Positions 36,402 through 47,034 of a DNA stretch of 64,000 nt are shown here, piece by piece. Both the position numbers and the translations under genes were made by a program. The stretch's first letter is position 1. Each line of letters begins with the position of its first letter. Source of the stretch: Stictocephala bisonia (taxonomy: Eukaryota > Arthropoda > Insecta > Hemiptera > Membracidae); assembly GCA_035578905.1 (NCBI GenBank), contig JAQJVL010000046.1:1911730-1975729 (forward strand). Direction: 5' to 3'. The notes below the pieces were generated by a model. The model saw nothing but the letters and a program-made list of their open reading frames with translations. It was not told where the DNA came from and did not search any database.

Positions 36402-36670
36402 CCTATAATATCGCAACAGCCGCCATTTTGACGATTCCAGCCAGTGGGGTCACGTGATCATAGGCCTATAAATTGAGTTGTAGAACACCATTTTCCATTC
36501 TTTTGTGAATTCCTCTGGTCTGAGGAAGGTGAGCGTGGTTCACCGAAATCGATCAACATAATATTTGTGCATTTTGTACTTGTATTGTATATATTTGTGC
36601 ATTTTGAGCTTATATTGTAGTAAATTTGTGTTGTATGACGTTTACTTTTACTGTGTAGAGTAACTTGAAT
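36402..36670 (+). mobile_element. Penelope-like element 3' terminal region, copy A
   Basis: Downstream of the endonuclease remnant, CTGGTCTGAGGAAGGTGAGC and GTGGTTCACCGAAATCGATC are followed by repeated TTTGTGCATTTTG words and GTATGACGTTTACTTTTACT. The same block occurs inverted at 45355-45590. This places the shared sequence at the 3' end of this Penelope-like family. Confidence 0.65.
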
Positions 36671-36769
36671 TTGAAAACCATTTTTTAAAAAACTTATTAC
36701 TGTGGAATTCCTACTATTCGAACTCATGAATAAGTTCAGAGTGTCATAAAATAAATCTTATGCACGCTT

Positions 36770-37710
36770 TGCTTGCCAACCCCGTCACTCGCTGTGCTCG
36801 AGACACCTCGGCCTCGGTAATACCGGTTGTTGGCAAGTTTCACTCGCTACGCTCGTGACACCTCGGCCTTCGGCCTCGGACTGTATCTTTAGCCTACAAA
36901 TATAAATGGGGAAACGGTATCGCGTAAAATAATAATATTTAATTAATTTACAGTATCTAACTCACATTACTTGCTGCCTGTTTATTAAATAAATACCCAA
37001 TTGTATTACTTAGCCTATTTCAAACGTGTTCAATTCATTTGTTTTTGTTAAACAGCTGAAGATTAGTTAAATAAGTACATTATATTTCCTACCACCACAT
37101 GTTAATAATAAAAATCTGTCAATAATATTTTAGGTTATTTTTGTTATAAGTATTTTCAAGTAGCCAATATGTTTTTGACATAATGTACTATTACAATGAC
37201 GCTATTATGCGGCTTGTGTGGCTGTTTGAATAAAGATTATTTTCTTTCTTTCTTTCTTAAAATAACTGTATTATATTACCATTGAAACATTCAAGTCCAG
37301 AAGAGTGAAGATTTACAATCGAATGTGGATAAAACCATGCTTTTAACCTTCTCTGGTTTAACATTATGAAACATCTAACCTCTTCAAAAAAAAAACCTCC
37401 TCGATAATACAAAAAACATGATTTTCATTCCATCAGCTGTTTAAACTTTTTGGAAATCCTTATTTACTTTTTAACAGCTGTTACTTTTCGTCTCATTTAA
37501 ATCTCTCTCCATGTTATTCATACGGCAAAAAAAAAAAAAAAAAGTTGAGGGCTTCCTTCACAGTTTGGGGAAAAAGTATTGAAGAATTAAAACCTTATTG
37601 CACAACTTCGAACGGAGGCAAATTTTTTCACCCTAACCGTTTAAATTGGTCAAGAAATAAGGGAGAAGTTGAGTTGACAAAAAACGGCTTCACGTATTGT
37701 ATATAAGGAT
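36770..37710 (+). mobile_element. Dispersed repeat 'CAACCCCGTCACTCGC', copy 2
   Basis: Begins GCCAACCCCGTCACTCGC with a second ACTCGCTACGCTCGTGACAC repeat unit nearby. It continues through AACAGCTGAAGATTAGTTAA, a paired AACAGCTGTT region and CCGTTTAAATTGGTCAAGAA to an end near AAAAAACGGCTTCACGTATT. The order of blocks matches 41345-42046. Non-coding, class unknown. A TTTC microsatellite at 37240-37258 interrupts it after a GAATAAAG word, perhaps an older LINE tail. Confidence 0.6.
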
Positions 37711-38754
37711 TCTGAAAAAAATCAAAAGCAAATAACAACATACAGTAGTTTTTTTAATCTTTAAACATCACAATAAATAATGAATAATATGCCTCAATAA
37801 ATCCACTGTAACACCGTTTTAAAACAATAAATCTAAATATTGCCAGGAAATGTAATTTGTAATTATGTAATTGAATGCTCTTTAAAATAGTGTTACAGCA
37901 ATAATTAAATAAAATGTATTATTTATTAACAATAATCCTACTATCCGAAATTTTGACTATCCGAAAGGGGTCTGGTACCAATTGAATCGGATAGTTGGAT
38001 TTCTACTGTACTAATAAATTTGAGTAATATGTTAATATGTTTATTTTATCGTGGATTAAGCAGTCCTAAAGTTCTTCCTGAAATATAGTTGATTAAATGC
38101 AAATTAAAAAAAAATCAATACTATTTAGACCACAAACGAAGCACAGAAAAGTTGAGACTGAAAAACCAAAAGTGACAAGATTACGTCACAATGATGGGAC
38201 ACGAAAAAATGAAGCAAAAAAGGGATTAACAATGCCAAAAAAAATCTCTGGGAGTGCTAGACTTATTAAGCCAGCGAAACCAATTAATTGTCAACAAAGA
38301 TCACTCAGTCTTTATAACCGTCCATCTCCAAAAATAACTTCAAAAAGGATTATTTTACGATTAAAGTTTGATAAATTCGTGAACGTAACTGATTCGTTTT
38401 TGTAATATTTTTTATTTTGCTTTTGCTGGTTGAGGGTTGTTATCGAATGATTGATCATACTGACATTTTGTATAGTCCTGAGGCTTTTTTTAGCCAAATT
38501 TTGCTTTAATAATATTCTCATGATGGCTTGTTGCGGTCCTTATCATATGATGAGGATGTTCAACTTGCAAAATCTCAGTTATATCACACTTAAAATGATT
38601 TCACACTTCATTTTATGAATTGTTAGGTTTGTATTACAGAGATATGTGGAAAAACTTGCAACTATTTTGTCTGCCAGGTAAATCAATTTTAGAAACATCA
38701 GTGCTTTGTAAGTTAAAATATCTCATCACAAATGACATGGATGTATATTCGTTG
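37711..38754. other. AT-rich DNA with one basic open frame
   Basis: The frame 38097-38405 (plus, 102 codons) encodes a Lys/Arg-rich peptide beginning MQIKKKSILFRPQTKHRKVE. It has no recognised domain. It could be a chance frame or a host exon fragment; I do not call it a gene. Confidence 0.35.
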
Positions 38755-39512
38755 AGGCAGGAACAACTATTGAACTGATAGACACTGAACGCTAGTTTAT
38801 GAGGACAACTATTGAACTGATATACACTGAATGCTAGTTTATGAGGACAACTACTGAACTGATAGACACTGAATGCTAGTTTATGAAGACAACTATTGAA
38901 CTGATCGACACTGAGTGCTAGTTTATGAAGACAACTATTGAACTGATCGACACTGAACGCTAGTTTATGAGGACAACTATTGAACTGAGAGACACTGAAC
39001 GCTAGTTTATGAGGACAACTGTGGAACTGATAGGCACTGGATGGTAGTTTATGAGGACAGCTATTGAACTGATAGACACTGAACGCTAGTTTATGAGGAC
39101 AACTGTTGAACTGATAGACACTGGATGGTAGTTTATGAGGACAACTGTTGAACTGATAGACACTGGATGGTAGTTTATGAGGACAACTGTTGAACTGATA
39201 GACACTGAACGCTAGTTTATGAGGACAACTGTTGAACTGATAGACACTGGATGGTAGTTTATGAGGACAACTATTGAACTGATAGACACTGGATGGTAGT
39301 TTATGAGGACAACTGTTGAACTGATAGACACTGGAAGGTAGTTTATGAGGACAACTATTGAACTGATAGACACTGGATGGTAGTTTATGAGGACAACTAT
39401 TGAACTGATAGACACTGGATGGTAGTTTATGAGGACAACTATTGAACTGATAGACACTGGATGCTTGTTTATGAGAATAACTATTTAACTGATAGACAAT
39501 GCTAGTTTATGA
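38755..39512. repeat. 42-bp tandem array, about 18 copies
   Basis: The unit is GAGGACAACTATTGAACTGA / TAGACACTGGATGGTAGTTT / AT (42 bp). Two unit types, with TGAACGCTAG or TGGATGGTAG, are intermixed, the first dominating the left half and the second the right. The period is a multiple of three, so a short minus-strand repeat frame exists (39212-39457). Confidence 0.95.
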
Positions 39513-39665
39513 GGACACTTTCCCCAAAAAGCAGGTGTTCATTTTACAGATAACAGGCTGCCAAACTGGATAAAAATGCCCCAACCCCAAAGCGTTTAAA
39601 ACTCGTTTAAATGCTTTTTAGTGTCACAATCATTCACATCATATCATAAAAATGTTATGATGTGA
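39513..39665 (+). pseudogene. LINE ORF2 C-terminal relic, next to the 42-bp array
   Basis: With frameshifts allowed, the plus strand reads HFPQKAGVHFTDNRLPNWIK, then NAPTPK, AFKTRLNAF and FLVSQSF. This matches, in the same order, the relic at 62071-62283 (GVRFVNKIPDSIKNAPTPKA, FKSRLKRFLASHAFY). The pattern 'lP..IK..pt.k.FK.rLk.FL' is the usual C-terminal tail of Jockey/CR1-type ORF2 proteins. At least one frameshift and a stop make it non-functional. It starts exactly where the 42-bp array ends and is followed by the 5' junction of a different LINE. Confidence 0.6.
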
Positions 39666-39667
39666 AT
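39632..39667. repeat. 16-bp inverted repeat at the LINE junction
   Basis: ATTCACATCATATCAT and ATGTTATGATGTGAAT are inverted copies with one mismatch and a short AAAA loop. They lie just upstream of the start of the truncated LINE. Confidence 0.7.
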
Positions 39668-39669
39668 GA

Positions 39670-40875
39670 GTTCATAACATCGGGTTTTTACCCAAACGCT
39701 CTTCAGCAACAAATTTAATGGAGCTCTCTTTGAATATATCAGCTGAACTTGATAGTGGAGGTAGACTAGATGTAATATATACTGATTTCTCAAAAGCATT
39801 TGACAGGGTAAACCATGATATTTTGCTTCGCAAATTATTTCTTTTAGGATTTTCTTATGACTTTTGTCTTTTGATGGCGTCTTATTTAAAGAACCGAACT
39901 CAGTTTGTGTCAATTTCAAATATAAATTCTTCTGTGTATGTAGGCTCTTCAGGTGTTCCTCAGGGATCAAATTTAGGACCTCTTCTGTTTTTATTATTTA
40001 TTAATGACCTCCCCCGCTGTTTTTCGGACTGTAAGTGTTTATTGTTTGCGGACGATCTCAAGCTGTACAGACCTATAAAGAACGACTCTGATGTTAACTT
40101 ATTACAAAATTCTATAAATCAGTTGTACTATTGGTGTTCTACTAATAAATTAGAATTGAATGTAAACAAGTGTTTTGCCATGTCCTACTCACGGAAAAAT
40201 ATTCTTAATCCAAATGTTTATTTAATAAATAATGAACCTCTAAAAAGTCTTTCTAAAATTAAAGATTTAGGTGTAGTTTTTAACTCCTCTTTAAGTTTTA
40301 ATGATCATGTCCACATGCTGCAGGCAAATGCATATAAACTTCTGGGTTTTGTCAAAAGAAATTCAAAATTTCTTCATGATACCGAAACAATTTTAACATT
40401 GTATAGAACCCTTATAAGAAGTAAATTAGAGTATTGTTCGGTTATTTGGAGCTCAATGAATTTAATGGAGTCTGGTAATTTGGAGAAAATACAGAACAAA
40501 TTTCTTAAATTCCTATTTTATAAAAAGTTTAATTATGTATGCCCTTATGATACCCCTACTTCTAATTTGAGAGAGATGTTTTCAGTTAAAATGTTGTCCA
40601 CAAGGAGAGAACTAGCTTCAATTAGTTTTGTATGTAAGTTGTTTAATAATTCCATTGATAGTCCGTATTTATTAAGTATCATAGGTTTACATGTACCACA
40701 TCATATTTTTAGAGAGTTTAATTTATTTGCCTTGCCTAGATGTAGAACGGTTTCACATTATGATTTTCCGTTATATAAGACTCTAAGATTTCTTAATTTA
40801 AATCAATTTGCGTTTGATATTTTTAATGATAAGTTGAAGAGTATTTTAACGAAATGTAGCAACCTTTTATTTTGA
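39670..40875 (+). CDS. LINE reverse transcriptase, 5'-truncated ORF2 (Jockey/CR1 type)
   Basis: An uninterrupted frame of about 401 codons runs from 39670, just after an in-frame TGA, to TGA at 40873-40875. It starts inside the domain with HNIGFLPKRSSATNLMEL, the usual 'GF.p.rS..tnl' block. Numbering from the internal Met at 39718, DFSKAFDRVNHDILLRKL holds the first catalytic Asp (about residue 23). SGVPQGSNLGPLLFLLFIND lies at 78-97, the catalytic FADD at 110-113, and a KIKDLGVVF block follows. The C-terminal part (residues 200-385) has the expected Y-R-LIRSKLEY and LEKIQNKFLKF blocks. The endonuclease and the first reverse-transcriptase blocks are missing, so it cannot act alone. The frame is intact, suggesting a fairly recent insertion. 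The match to Jockey/CR1 is by motif, and the exact clade is uncertain. Confidence 0.93.
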   Translation, partial: VHNIGFLPKRSSATNLMELSLNISAELDSGGRLDVIYTDFSKAFDRVNHDILLRKLFLLGFSYDFCLLMASYLKNRTQFVSISNINSSVYVGSSGVPQGSNLGPLLFLLFINDLPRCFSDCKCLLFADDLKLYRPIKNDSDVNLLQNSINQLYYWCSTNKLELNVNKCFAMSYSRKNILNPNVYLINNEPLKSLSKIKDLGVVFNSSLSFNDHVHMLQANAYKLLGFVKRNSKFLHDTETILTLYRTLIRSKLEYCSVIWSSMNLMESGNLEKIQNKFLKFLFYKKFNYVCPYDTPTSNLREMFSVKMLSTRRELASISFVCKLFNNSIDSPYLLSIIGLHVPHHIFREFNLFALPRCRTVSHYDFPLYKTLRFLNLNQFAFDIFNDKLKSILTKCSNLLF

Positions 40876-41164
40876 ATTTACTTATGGAGAAGTATATGTA
40901 TACTATGTGTAAATTTTGTATTTTACCTTAAATATAAAGAGTTCAATAATTTATATTGTGAATTGTAATAGAGTGAGTTTGATATTGTTTTTTTTAGCTG
41001 CCAGCAGTTTAGTTTAGTATGATTGTTTAATTTAAGAGGTTTAGGATTAAATTATGTTTAGTTAAGATGGCTGTTTTGGGAATATGTTAATTATTATGTA
41101 CAAGAGTTTTATAAGTATCATGTCCTGTAGCTGTCATGTAAATCTGAAATAAATAAATAAATAA
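39670..41164 (+). mobile_element. 5'-truncated LINE insertion with 3' tail
   Basis: Coding sequence to 40875 is followed by about 275 bp of 3' UTR and a GAAATAAATAAATAAATAA tail ending near 41164, typical of Jockey-like 3' ends. The 5' truncation is at about 39670. I could not find a convincing target-site duplication. Confidence 0.85.
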
Positions 41165-41344
41165 CATACGAATGGGAGCCAGCCCAATCATGTGATTGTA
41201 TTGTCATGAGAGGGGAGCATTGGTGAATTAATTAAATTTGTTTGATTGCAAAGCTGTGTGTTGAATGGTATATCGATGTGGTGCAAATAGAACAAAATCT
41301 GTTTTACCAGAAATGTTAACGTTTAATATAAATACTAGGAAACA
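41165..41344. other. Short spacer
   Basis: No feature recognised between the LINE tail and the next dispersed repeat. Confidence 0.4.
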
Positions 41345-41554
41345 CCCCTGCACGCTTTGTGTGACAACCCCGTCACTCGCCCCTCGGCCTCGGCCCTTGA
41401 CTTTTGACTACAAATATTAGTATGTAAACTGTATCACGTACAATCATAACATTAAATTCATTTAGAGTAGCTCACTACAGTACTTACGTTGCTACCTATT
41501 GTTTGGTTTAAACACCCAAAAATATTACTGAGCCTATTTCAAACACATTCATTT

Positions 41555-41594
<40 letters not shown>

Positions 41595-42046
41595 TATAAC
41601 AGCTGAAGATTAATTAAATAATAAATATAACTACATTATATGACCTTTCAACGTTTATCCAAAACTTCGAGGCCAGTGAAGCGGAGCCTTACAATAGTAT
41701 GTGAATAAAACCATGCTTACAACCTTCTCCGGTCTAAAATTGGGAAATATCTAACCTCCTCAATATAAAAAACACCATTGTTTACATCTAACAGCTGTTG
41801 AAATTGTATGGTTATCATTATTTACATTTGAACAGCTGTTGCCTTTTGATTCATTTAAACCTCTCTCCACGTCATTATTATGACTGAAAAACGTACTTTG
41901 AAGGCTTCCCGTGGCATTCAGGATAAAAATATTGAAGAACTAAGACCTCATTGCAAAAGAGGAAATTTAATTTTTACACCTCAACCGTTTAAATTGGTCA
42001 AGAAATAAGGAAGGGATTGCGTTGACAAAAAAAAGCTTCACGTATT
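41345..42046 (+). mobile_element. Dispersed repeat 'CAACCCCGTCACTCGC', copy 3
   Basis: Starts GACAACCCCGTCACTCGCCC. It contains AACAGCTGAAGATTAATTAA, a double AACAGCTGTT region, TGAAAAACGTACTTTGAAGG and CCGTTTAAATTGGTCAAGAA, and ends at CTTCACGTATT, where the TG microsatellite begins. A T run of more than 30 bases (41558-41593) interrupts it. Block order matches 36770-37710. Confidence 0.65.
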
Positions 42047-42287
<241 letters not shown>

Positions 42288-42521
42288 GGATATATAAACC
42301 ATGTCTTAAAAATATATGAAAACAAAAATTGAACTCTAACTTGGAAATTGAACTTAAAATTTAAACGTATTTAATTTGTACTAATGTTGTACTTAATACA
42401 TTTAATTGCCTATGTACTATTAGAATTTAGCGTGGTAGCTGGTCGAAGTGTATAATACCATTGAAAACCAGGGACGTATAAATAATTAGATTACAAAAAA
42501 AATCGGAGGACCTCATTGTTA

Positions 42522-42638
42522 CCTTTTTTTAAACTTCACTCTCCAGGTCACACAGGCCTAGAGGCCCGTGAAGTACCGACCATTAGCTCAGATGGAGATT
42601 TGAACCTTTAACCTTAGCCACTGAGCAACCACGCCGGT
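42522..42638 (-). mobile_element. tRNA-derived SINE, copy 3 (internally deleted)
   Basis: The minus strand reads ACCGGCGTGGTTGCTCAGTG, GGCTAAGGTTAAAGGTTCAA, then a body containing GGCCTCTAGGCCTGTGTGAC. Roughly 20 bp between the A and B boxes, present in copies 1, 2 and 4, is missing. Confidence 0.75.
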
Positions 42639-43191
42639 AAACTTACTTCAACCACATAACAGATTCTTGATTGCTTTTTAAATAAATAGTGTTCTGTGGT
42701 GGATAATTGATTGACATTTTTATCCCCCGACCTACTGAACTCCCATGGACGTTCCCTAATACAGCTATTGTAAACGAATTAATATTTTATTATTATTTTG
42801 TATTTGACGGCAACACATGTTTCTTTTTTAATATGTGAAGGGTCCACGCATCTAAATATGAATGAAATATAGGGTTATGAAGTTGAAAAAAAAAACAGGA
42901 GACCGTTGTGGACGTGTTGAACGGGAGGGAGCGAGTGGGTAAGGATGAGTTACGATAGAATTTGCATAATTACACGAAGCAGATGTTTTCTCTGCATAGT
43001 CCCCAACGAATCAAGTTTTAATTACGGCTGTCTATGAGGAATAGTTATTTGTAATAAAGAATGATACATTCATTCCCTGTTGTATGTTTAATTGTGTGTA
43101 TGAAAACAAGGAACGCTCATCATCATCTGCAGCTCAAAATGAGAAATAAGAAATATTAAGCCGCTGTTTATAAATATAAACTAATTAAAAT
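42639..43191. other. Spacer, no gene seen
   Basis: No feature recognised. Confidence 0.4.
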
Positions 43192-43306
43192 GAACGTGTA
43201 TGTTGGTTAAGAACGTGTGTGTTGGTTAAGAATGTGTGTTTTGGTTAAGAACGTGTGTGTTGGTTAAGGACGTGTGTGTTGGTTAAGAACGTGTGTGTTA
43301 GTAAAT
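43192..43306. repeat. 19-bp tandem array, about 6 copies
   Basis: GAACGTGTGTGTTGGTTAA recurs at about 43211, 43230, 43249, 43268 and 43287, with a first copy at 43192. Confidence 0.93.
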
Positions 43307-43475
43307 CGGACGAGCATGATACGTATAATATGCATAAATACTGTACTAAAATTGCACAATTTGATCTTGGGAGTGTGACAACTTTTGATTTACAATACTC
43401 AAGTATCTAAACAAATACCCATTATTTGTTATAACACTGAAACATTGATTTCAAACTGATTCTTGATTCAAATCA

Positions 43476-44130
43476 AGGTTGCCAGTGGCCTTGACTGGAG
43501 AGTTCCGACTTTATCGCAAGATAACGGCGTCAAGCAACATTGAGCGTGACTGTCCCTTGGATGGGTGACCGGCGAGGGATCCCGTCCCTGCACGCCTGTC
43601 CGGTCACTGGTGGTGGTTCGGAAGTCACCCTCTTGAGTCTGCATAGGTTTGTCGGTCATGTTAGTTTTAATCTCATAAGAACAATGTTATTTGCGAATCC
43701 ATATTTTTTCGATATTTACTGACCAAAAGTTGTGTATGATGTGTCATTTTAAACGTTATCATATTGCGCGTTGGGTTTGCTTTTGATATTTTGAATACAT
43801 ATGCCTAGTTTTGAAAAATAAAAAATTTAAAACAATTATTTTAAATATTTTTTCTATAAAACTAATTAGAAATTTGCAAAACAATACCAACGCACAATTT
43901 CATTCTTGATCAAATGCAATTTGTTTGGAAAAAATCCGTTTTAAAATAACTGTTTAGTTTGGATACGCGTGATCGTATGTCCGGGTCGAAAATAACATTG
44001 TTCTTATGGGATTAAAACCAATATGGCCGAAAGCCTCGGACAGACTCTGCAGACTCATAAGCCATTGTAGAGGGGGCTTCTTAGTCCTAACTTCTCCGGG
44101 TAAAATAAGTCATCCTTTAACTTTTAAAGA
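43476..44130 (+). mobile_element. 5S rRNA-like SINE, copy 2, split by a MITE
   Basis: The left half (43476-43634) has TTATCGCAAGATAACGGCGT, AAGCAACAT at 43532 and TTGGATGGGTGACC at 43557. The 25-base step between the starts of these two words equals that between the 5S rRNA A box and box C. The right half resumes at about 44057 with ATAAGCCATTGTAGAGGGGG, CTTCTTAGTCCTAACTTCTC and GGTAAAATAAG. The intervening 422 bp are a separate inverted-repeat element. Confidence 0.7.
43635..44056. mobile_element. 422-bp MITE nested in the 5S-like SINE
   Basis: The left end GAGTCTGCATAGGTTTGTCG and the right end GGACAGACTCTGCAGACTC are inverted partners. Further in, TTTTAATCTCATAAGAACAA and AACATTGTTCTTATGGGATT pair closely, so arms extend about 60 bp. 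Comparison with the uninterrupted SINE at 49382 (CACCCTTAAGCCA) shows that insertion took place at a TTA/TAA-like site. No coding sequence; superfamily uncertain. Confidence 0.8.
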
Positions 44131-45354
44131 CAAATCAATTGAAATACTCTGTCGAGTTTATTAAGAGGTTGATTATCTAGTGATAAATTGTTTTGAACCC
44201 AATCAGAAATGAACAAATAAAACAATGTTTAGAATGATTAAAAATACAATGCAAACAAAATTAAAAAACTAATTTTGTACTTTCAGGTAAAACTATAGTG
44301 ATGAGGTTGGGTAAAGCACCATCAGACTATTTTTTAAGGCTGTATACTGAAGTAAGGAAGGTGTGAAGTGTGGTAATTACTAAATTAAGAAAAATGAAAT
44401 GTAACCTTAAAATGCTAGTTATTGGACAAAAAAATAAAATTTTTATATTTAAAACAACCTCTATGGAACAAGATTTAATGTGAAAAGGTTCCATCTGTCC
44501 CTTCCTTCCAGTGATTTATTTAGAGTCAGCTGTTTCTACATATACCAACTGACACCAATCAGCTGACTTATCCTGCTCCATTGTATTGTAACCAATTAAC
44601 TAAATCTTAATATTTATTGTGAGAAAATGAGTAAATACATGGCACAACAATTGTCAGTAGCACATCATTATAAGAAAATTGAATATATTCAATGATTACA
44701 TTCAGATTTACTGTAAAATGCAGAAAAGTGATATATCATAATATTAAAACCTACATAAGATGATTCTCATTCAACAATTGTTTATTTTGATTTAACACTG
44801 TATATAGCTATGCATGTTTATACCCTACCAAAGCTGTTATCAATGACGCAAAATATTTAAATTTTTGTAGACGTGTATGACCAATTTTATCTTTGTAATT
44901 TTAAAAATTACATAACTTGGCACTTAATGAATATGTCCTATTATTATCATAGTAAAAAAAAAAACACACTCAATATTTTGTTTGAGGTGTATGTGTATGT
45001 ATTGAATTTTTTTACTAGTAATCTACAGAAGTAAGTATAATAAAATAGTAGTTTGTTTTTTATACTTTCATTGTCTTTTAGAGCTGTTTGTACGTTTTAC
45101 GTCTGTAAAAAAATCGGGGTTCTCAATTTAATTTCTTAATAAAGGTGATAATATATAGTTTTTGTTTTGTTTTTTTTAATTAACGTTTGCGTTGTATTTT
45201 AATGAACATGTCAATGAAATAAATATTATTATTTTTATTAACATAATTTGTTAAATAGACGATGTATAAAATCTGCTTTTAATTAAACAATTGAACAATT
45301 TCTTTTCAGTTATATAATAAAAAATTAAAAAAATGATTACTTCAATTACATACG
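44131..45354. other. AT-rich sequence, no gene seen
   Basis: No long frame, array or element ends recognised. Confidence 0.45.
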
Positions 45355-45590
45355 TAAAAGTACAAGTAAAACGTCACACAACACAAAATGTATTACAATA
45401 TAAGCAAAAAATGCACAAATATATTACAGTACAAGAACATAATGCACAAATATTATGTTGATCGATTTCGGTGAACCACGCTCACCATCCTCAGACCAGA
45501 GGGATTCACAAAAGTAATATTTGTGCATTTTGTGCTTATATTGTAATAAATGTTGTGTTGTGTGACGTTTTACTTGTACTGTATATGTAC
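45355..45590. mobile_element. Penelope-type terminal block in inverted arrangement, copy B
   Basis: The left arm (45361-45421, TACAAGTAAAACGTCACACA onward) and right arm (45516-45579, ending TGTGACGTTTTACTTGTA) are about 62-bp inverted copies with few mismatches. Between them lies ATGTTGATCGATTTCGGTGA and the CTCACCATCCTCAGACCAGA block, the reverse complement of the Penelope-like 3' region at 36520-36560. No coding remnant is attached. Confidence 0.7.
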
Positions 45591-46715
45591 CAACACGTAT
45601 TATGCTAATTAAAAAACTATACGTAAAGTTACACATCAAAATATCAATAAATCATACCTTTAGTAAACACAAAAACTACCATGTATATACCATAATAGTA
45701 ATGTAAATCGGTAAAAATAACAATAATAAAATAAATGCAACTCCATTTTTTTGTGCAAATTATAGCATCGAAAATCGTAACGAGATATATTAAACAATAA
45801 TAAAAAACGTAAAAAGAGAACGGGATTTAACAGCAAATAAAACGTAGCAAAGCTTATGAATAGCAAACAAAATTAACTCATGGACTGTGCACGGATTCGT
45901 TTTATGCGTCTCATTTGTACTTGGCACTCCTAAATGCAAATTAGTTTTTATGATATAAAATCTACGTAATTAAAAAATATTCAACAACTTAAACCTTTTT
46001 TGAACATTCGTGAGACAAGCGGCGTTTTACTATGTTAAACCTACTTAGTCGATAAATCACAAGAACTGTTTACAGTTTATTTATTTGGTCGTTAAGAAGC
46101 TGGTATTATAATGAGACATACATTTACATAATGAGATAAAGATACAAAGGGGTGGAGTTGCCTGTTCCGTGACTGCAGCGGGGGTGGTACACTTGTTTTA
46201 AATCAGAACCGAGACTGAAGGTCAGCTAGTTACGGTCAATACTTGAGACCTGGAGATAGTCCAAGCATAAAATAACTGTCTGTTGAACTTTAGCTTTTGT
46301 TTCGACTCACACAATTTATGGACGTATCTTTGATACATTTCATTGATATTATATATATATTTGATTTGTGTAAGTATCTAATTAATTCAAGGAAGTATAT
46401 ATATTTTGTATGAGTATACATTGCCAATGATAACTAATTTTAACGTTTTAAATTACATTTAGAACTATATTATTATTTGGTTTGTAAAAAGGTAGTATAT
46501 TTAAGTGTTTAAGAGTTAAAGAAGATATGTTTGGAAGTTGTGAAGTTTTGTAAGAAAATTAAAATTATGACAGTTTGGGGACACTTGTTAATCATTAAAG
46601 TTTCGTTCATGACAGGTAAAATGATCAGGTATACATTTTCATATATCATTGAAAATAAAGAGATTTTAAAATAACACTGTCCATCATTCTGAAAATCACT
46701 ATAGTTGTGCTTTCT
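45591..46715. other. AT-rich sequence, no gene seen
   Basis: Only small open frames without similarity. A GC-richer patch lies at 46145-46260. Confidence 0.4.
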
Positions 46716-47027
46716 CAAGGCCTCACTCACTCACTCATGGGCCTACTTTTGTTGAGCGTTCTCGCCCACCCACGAGACATTGTCTGCCAAGGCCCCTCTC
46801 ACTCATTCATGAGACTACTATGTCGAGCGTTCTCGCCCACCCATGAGACATTGTCTGCCAAGGCCTCTCTCACTCAATCATGAGACTACGTACTATGTCG
46901 AGCGTTCTCGCCCACGCACGAGACATTGTCTTCCAAGGCCTCTCTCACTCACTCATGAGACTACTTTTATCGAGCGTTCTCACCCACCCACGAGAAATTG
47001 TCTGATAAGGCCTCTCTGACTCACTCA
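46716..47027. repeat. About 72-bp tandem array, 4.3 copies
   Basis: CAAGGCCTCTCTCACTCACT and CGAGCGTTCTCGCCCACCCA recur at 46716, 46788, 46859 and 46934, with a last diverged unit near 47006. It abuts the next array. Confidence 0.92.
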
Positions 47028-47034
47028 AAACTAC

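Noticed and set aside
38097..38405. A host gene for a basic 102-residue protein
   Set aside because: The frame is Lys/Arg-rich in A-rich DNA, where such frames arise by chance. There is no domain or supporting signal.
43476..43634. A genuine 5S rRNA gene
   Set aside because: Only the internal promoter words match; the rest of the sequence does not follow 5S rRNA and the copies share an unrelated 3' module.
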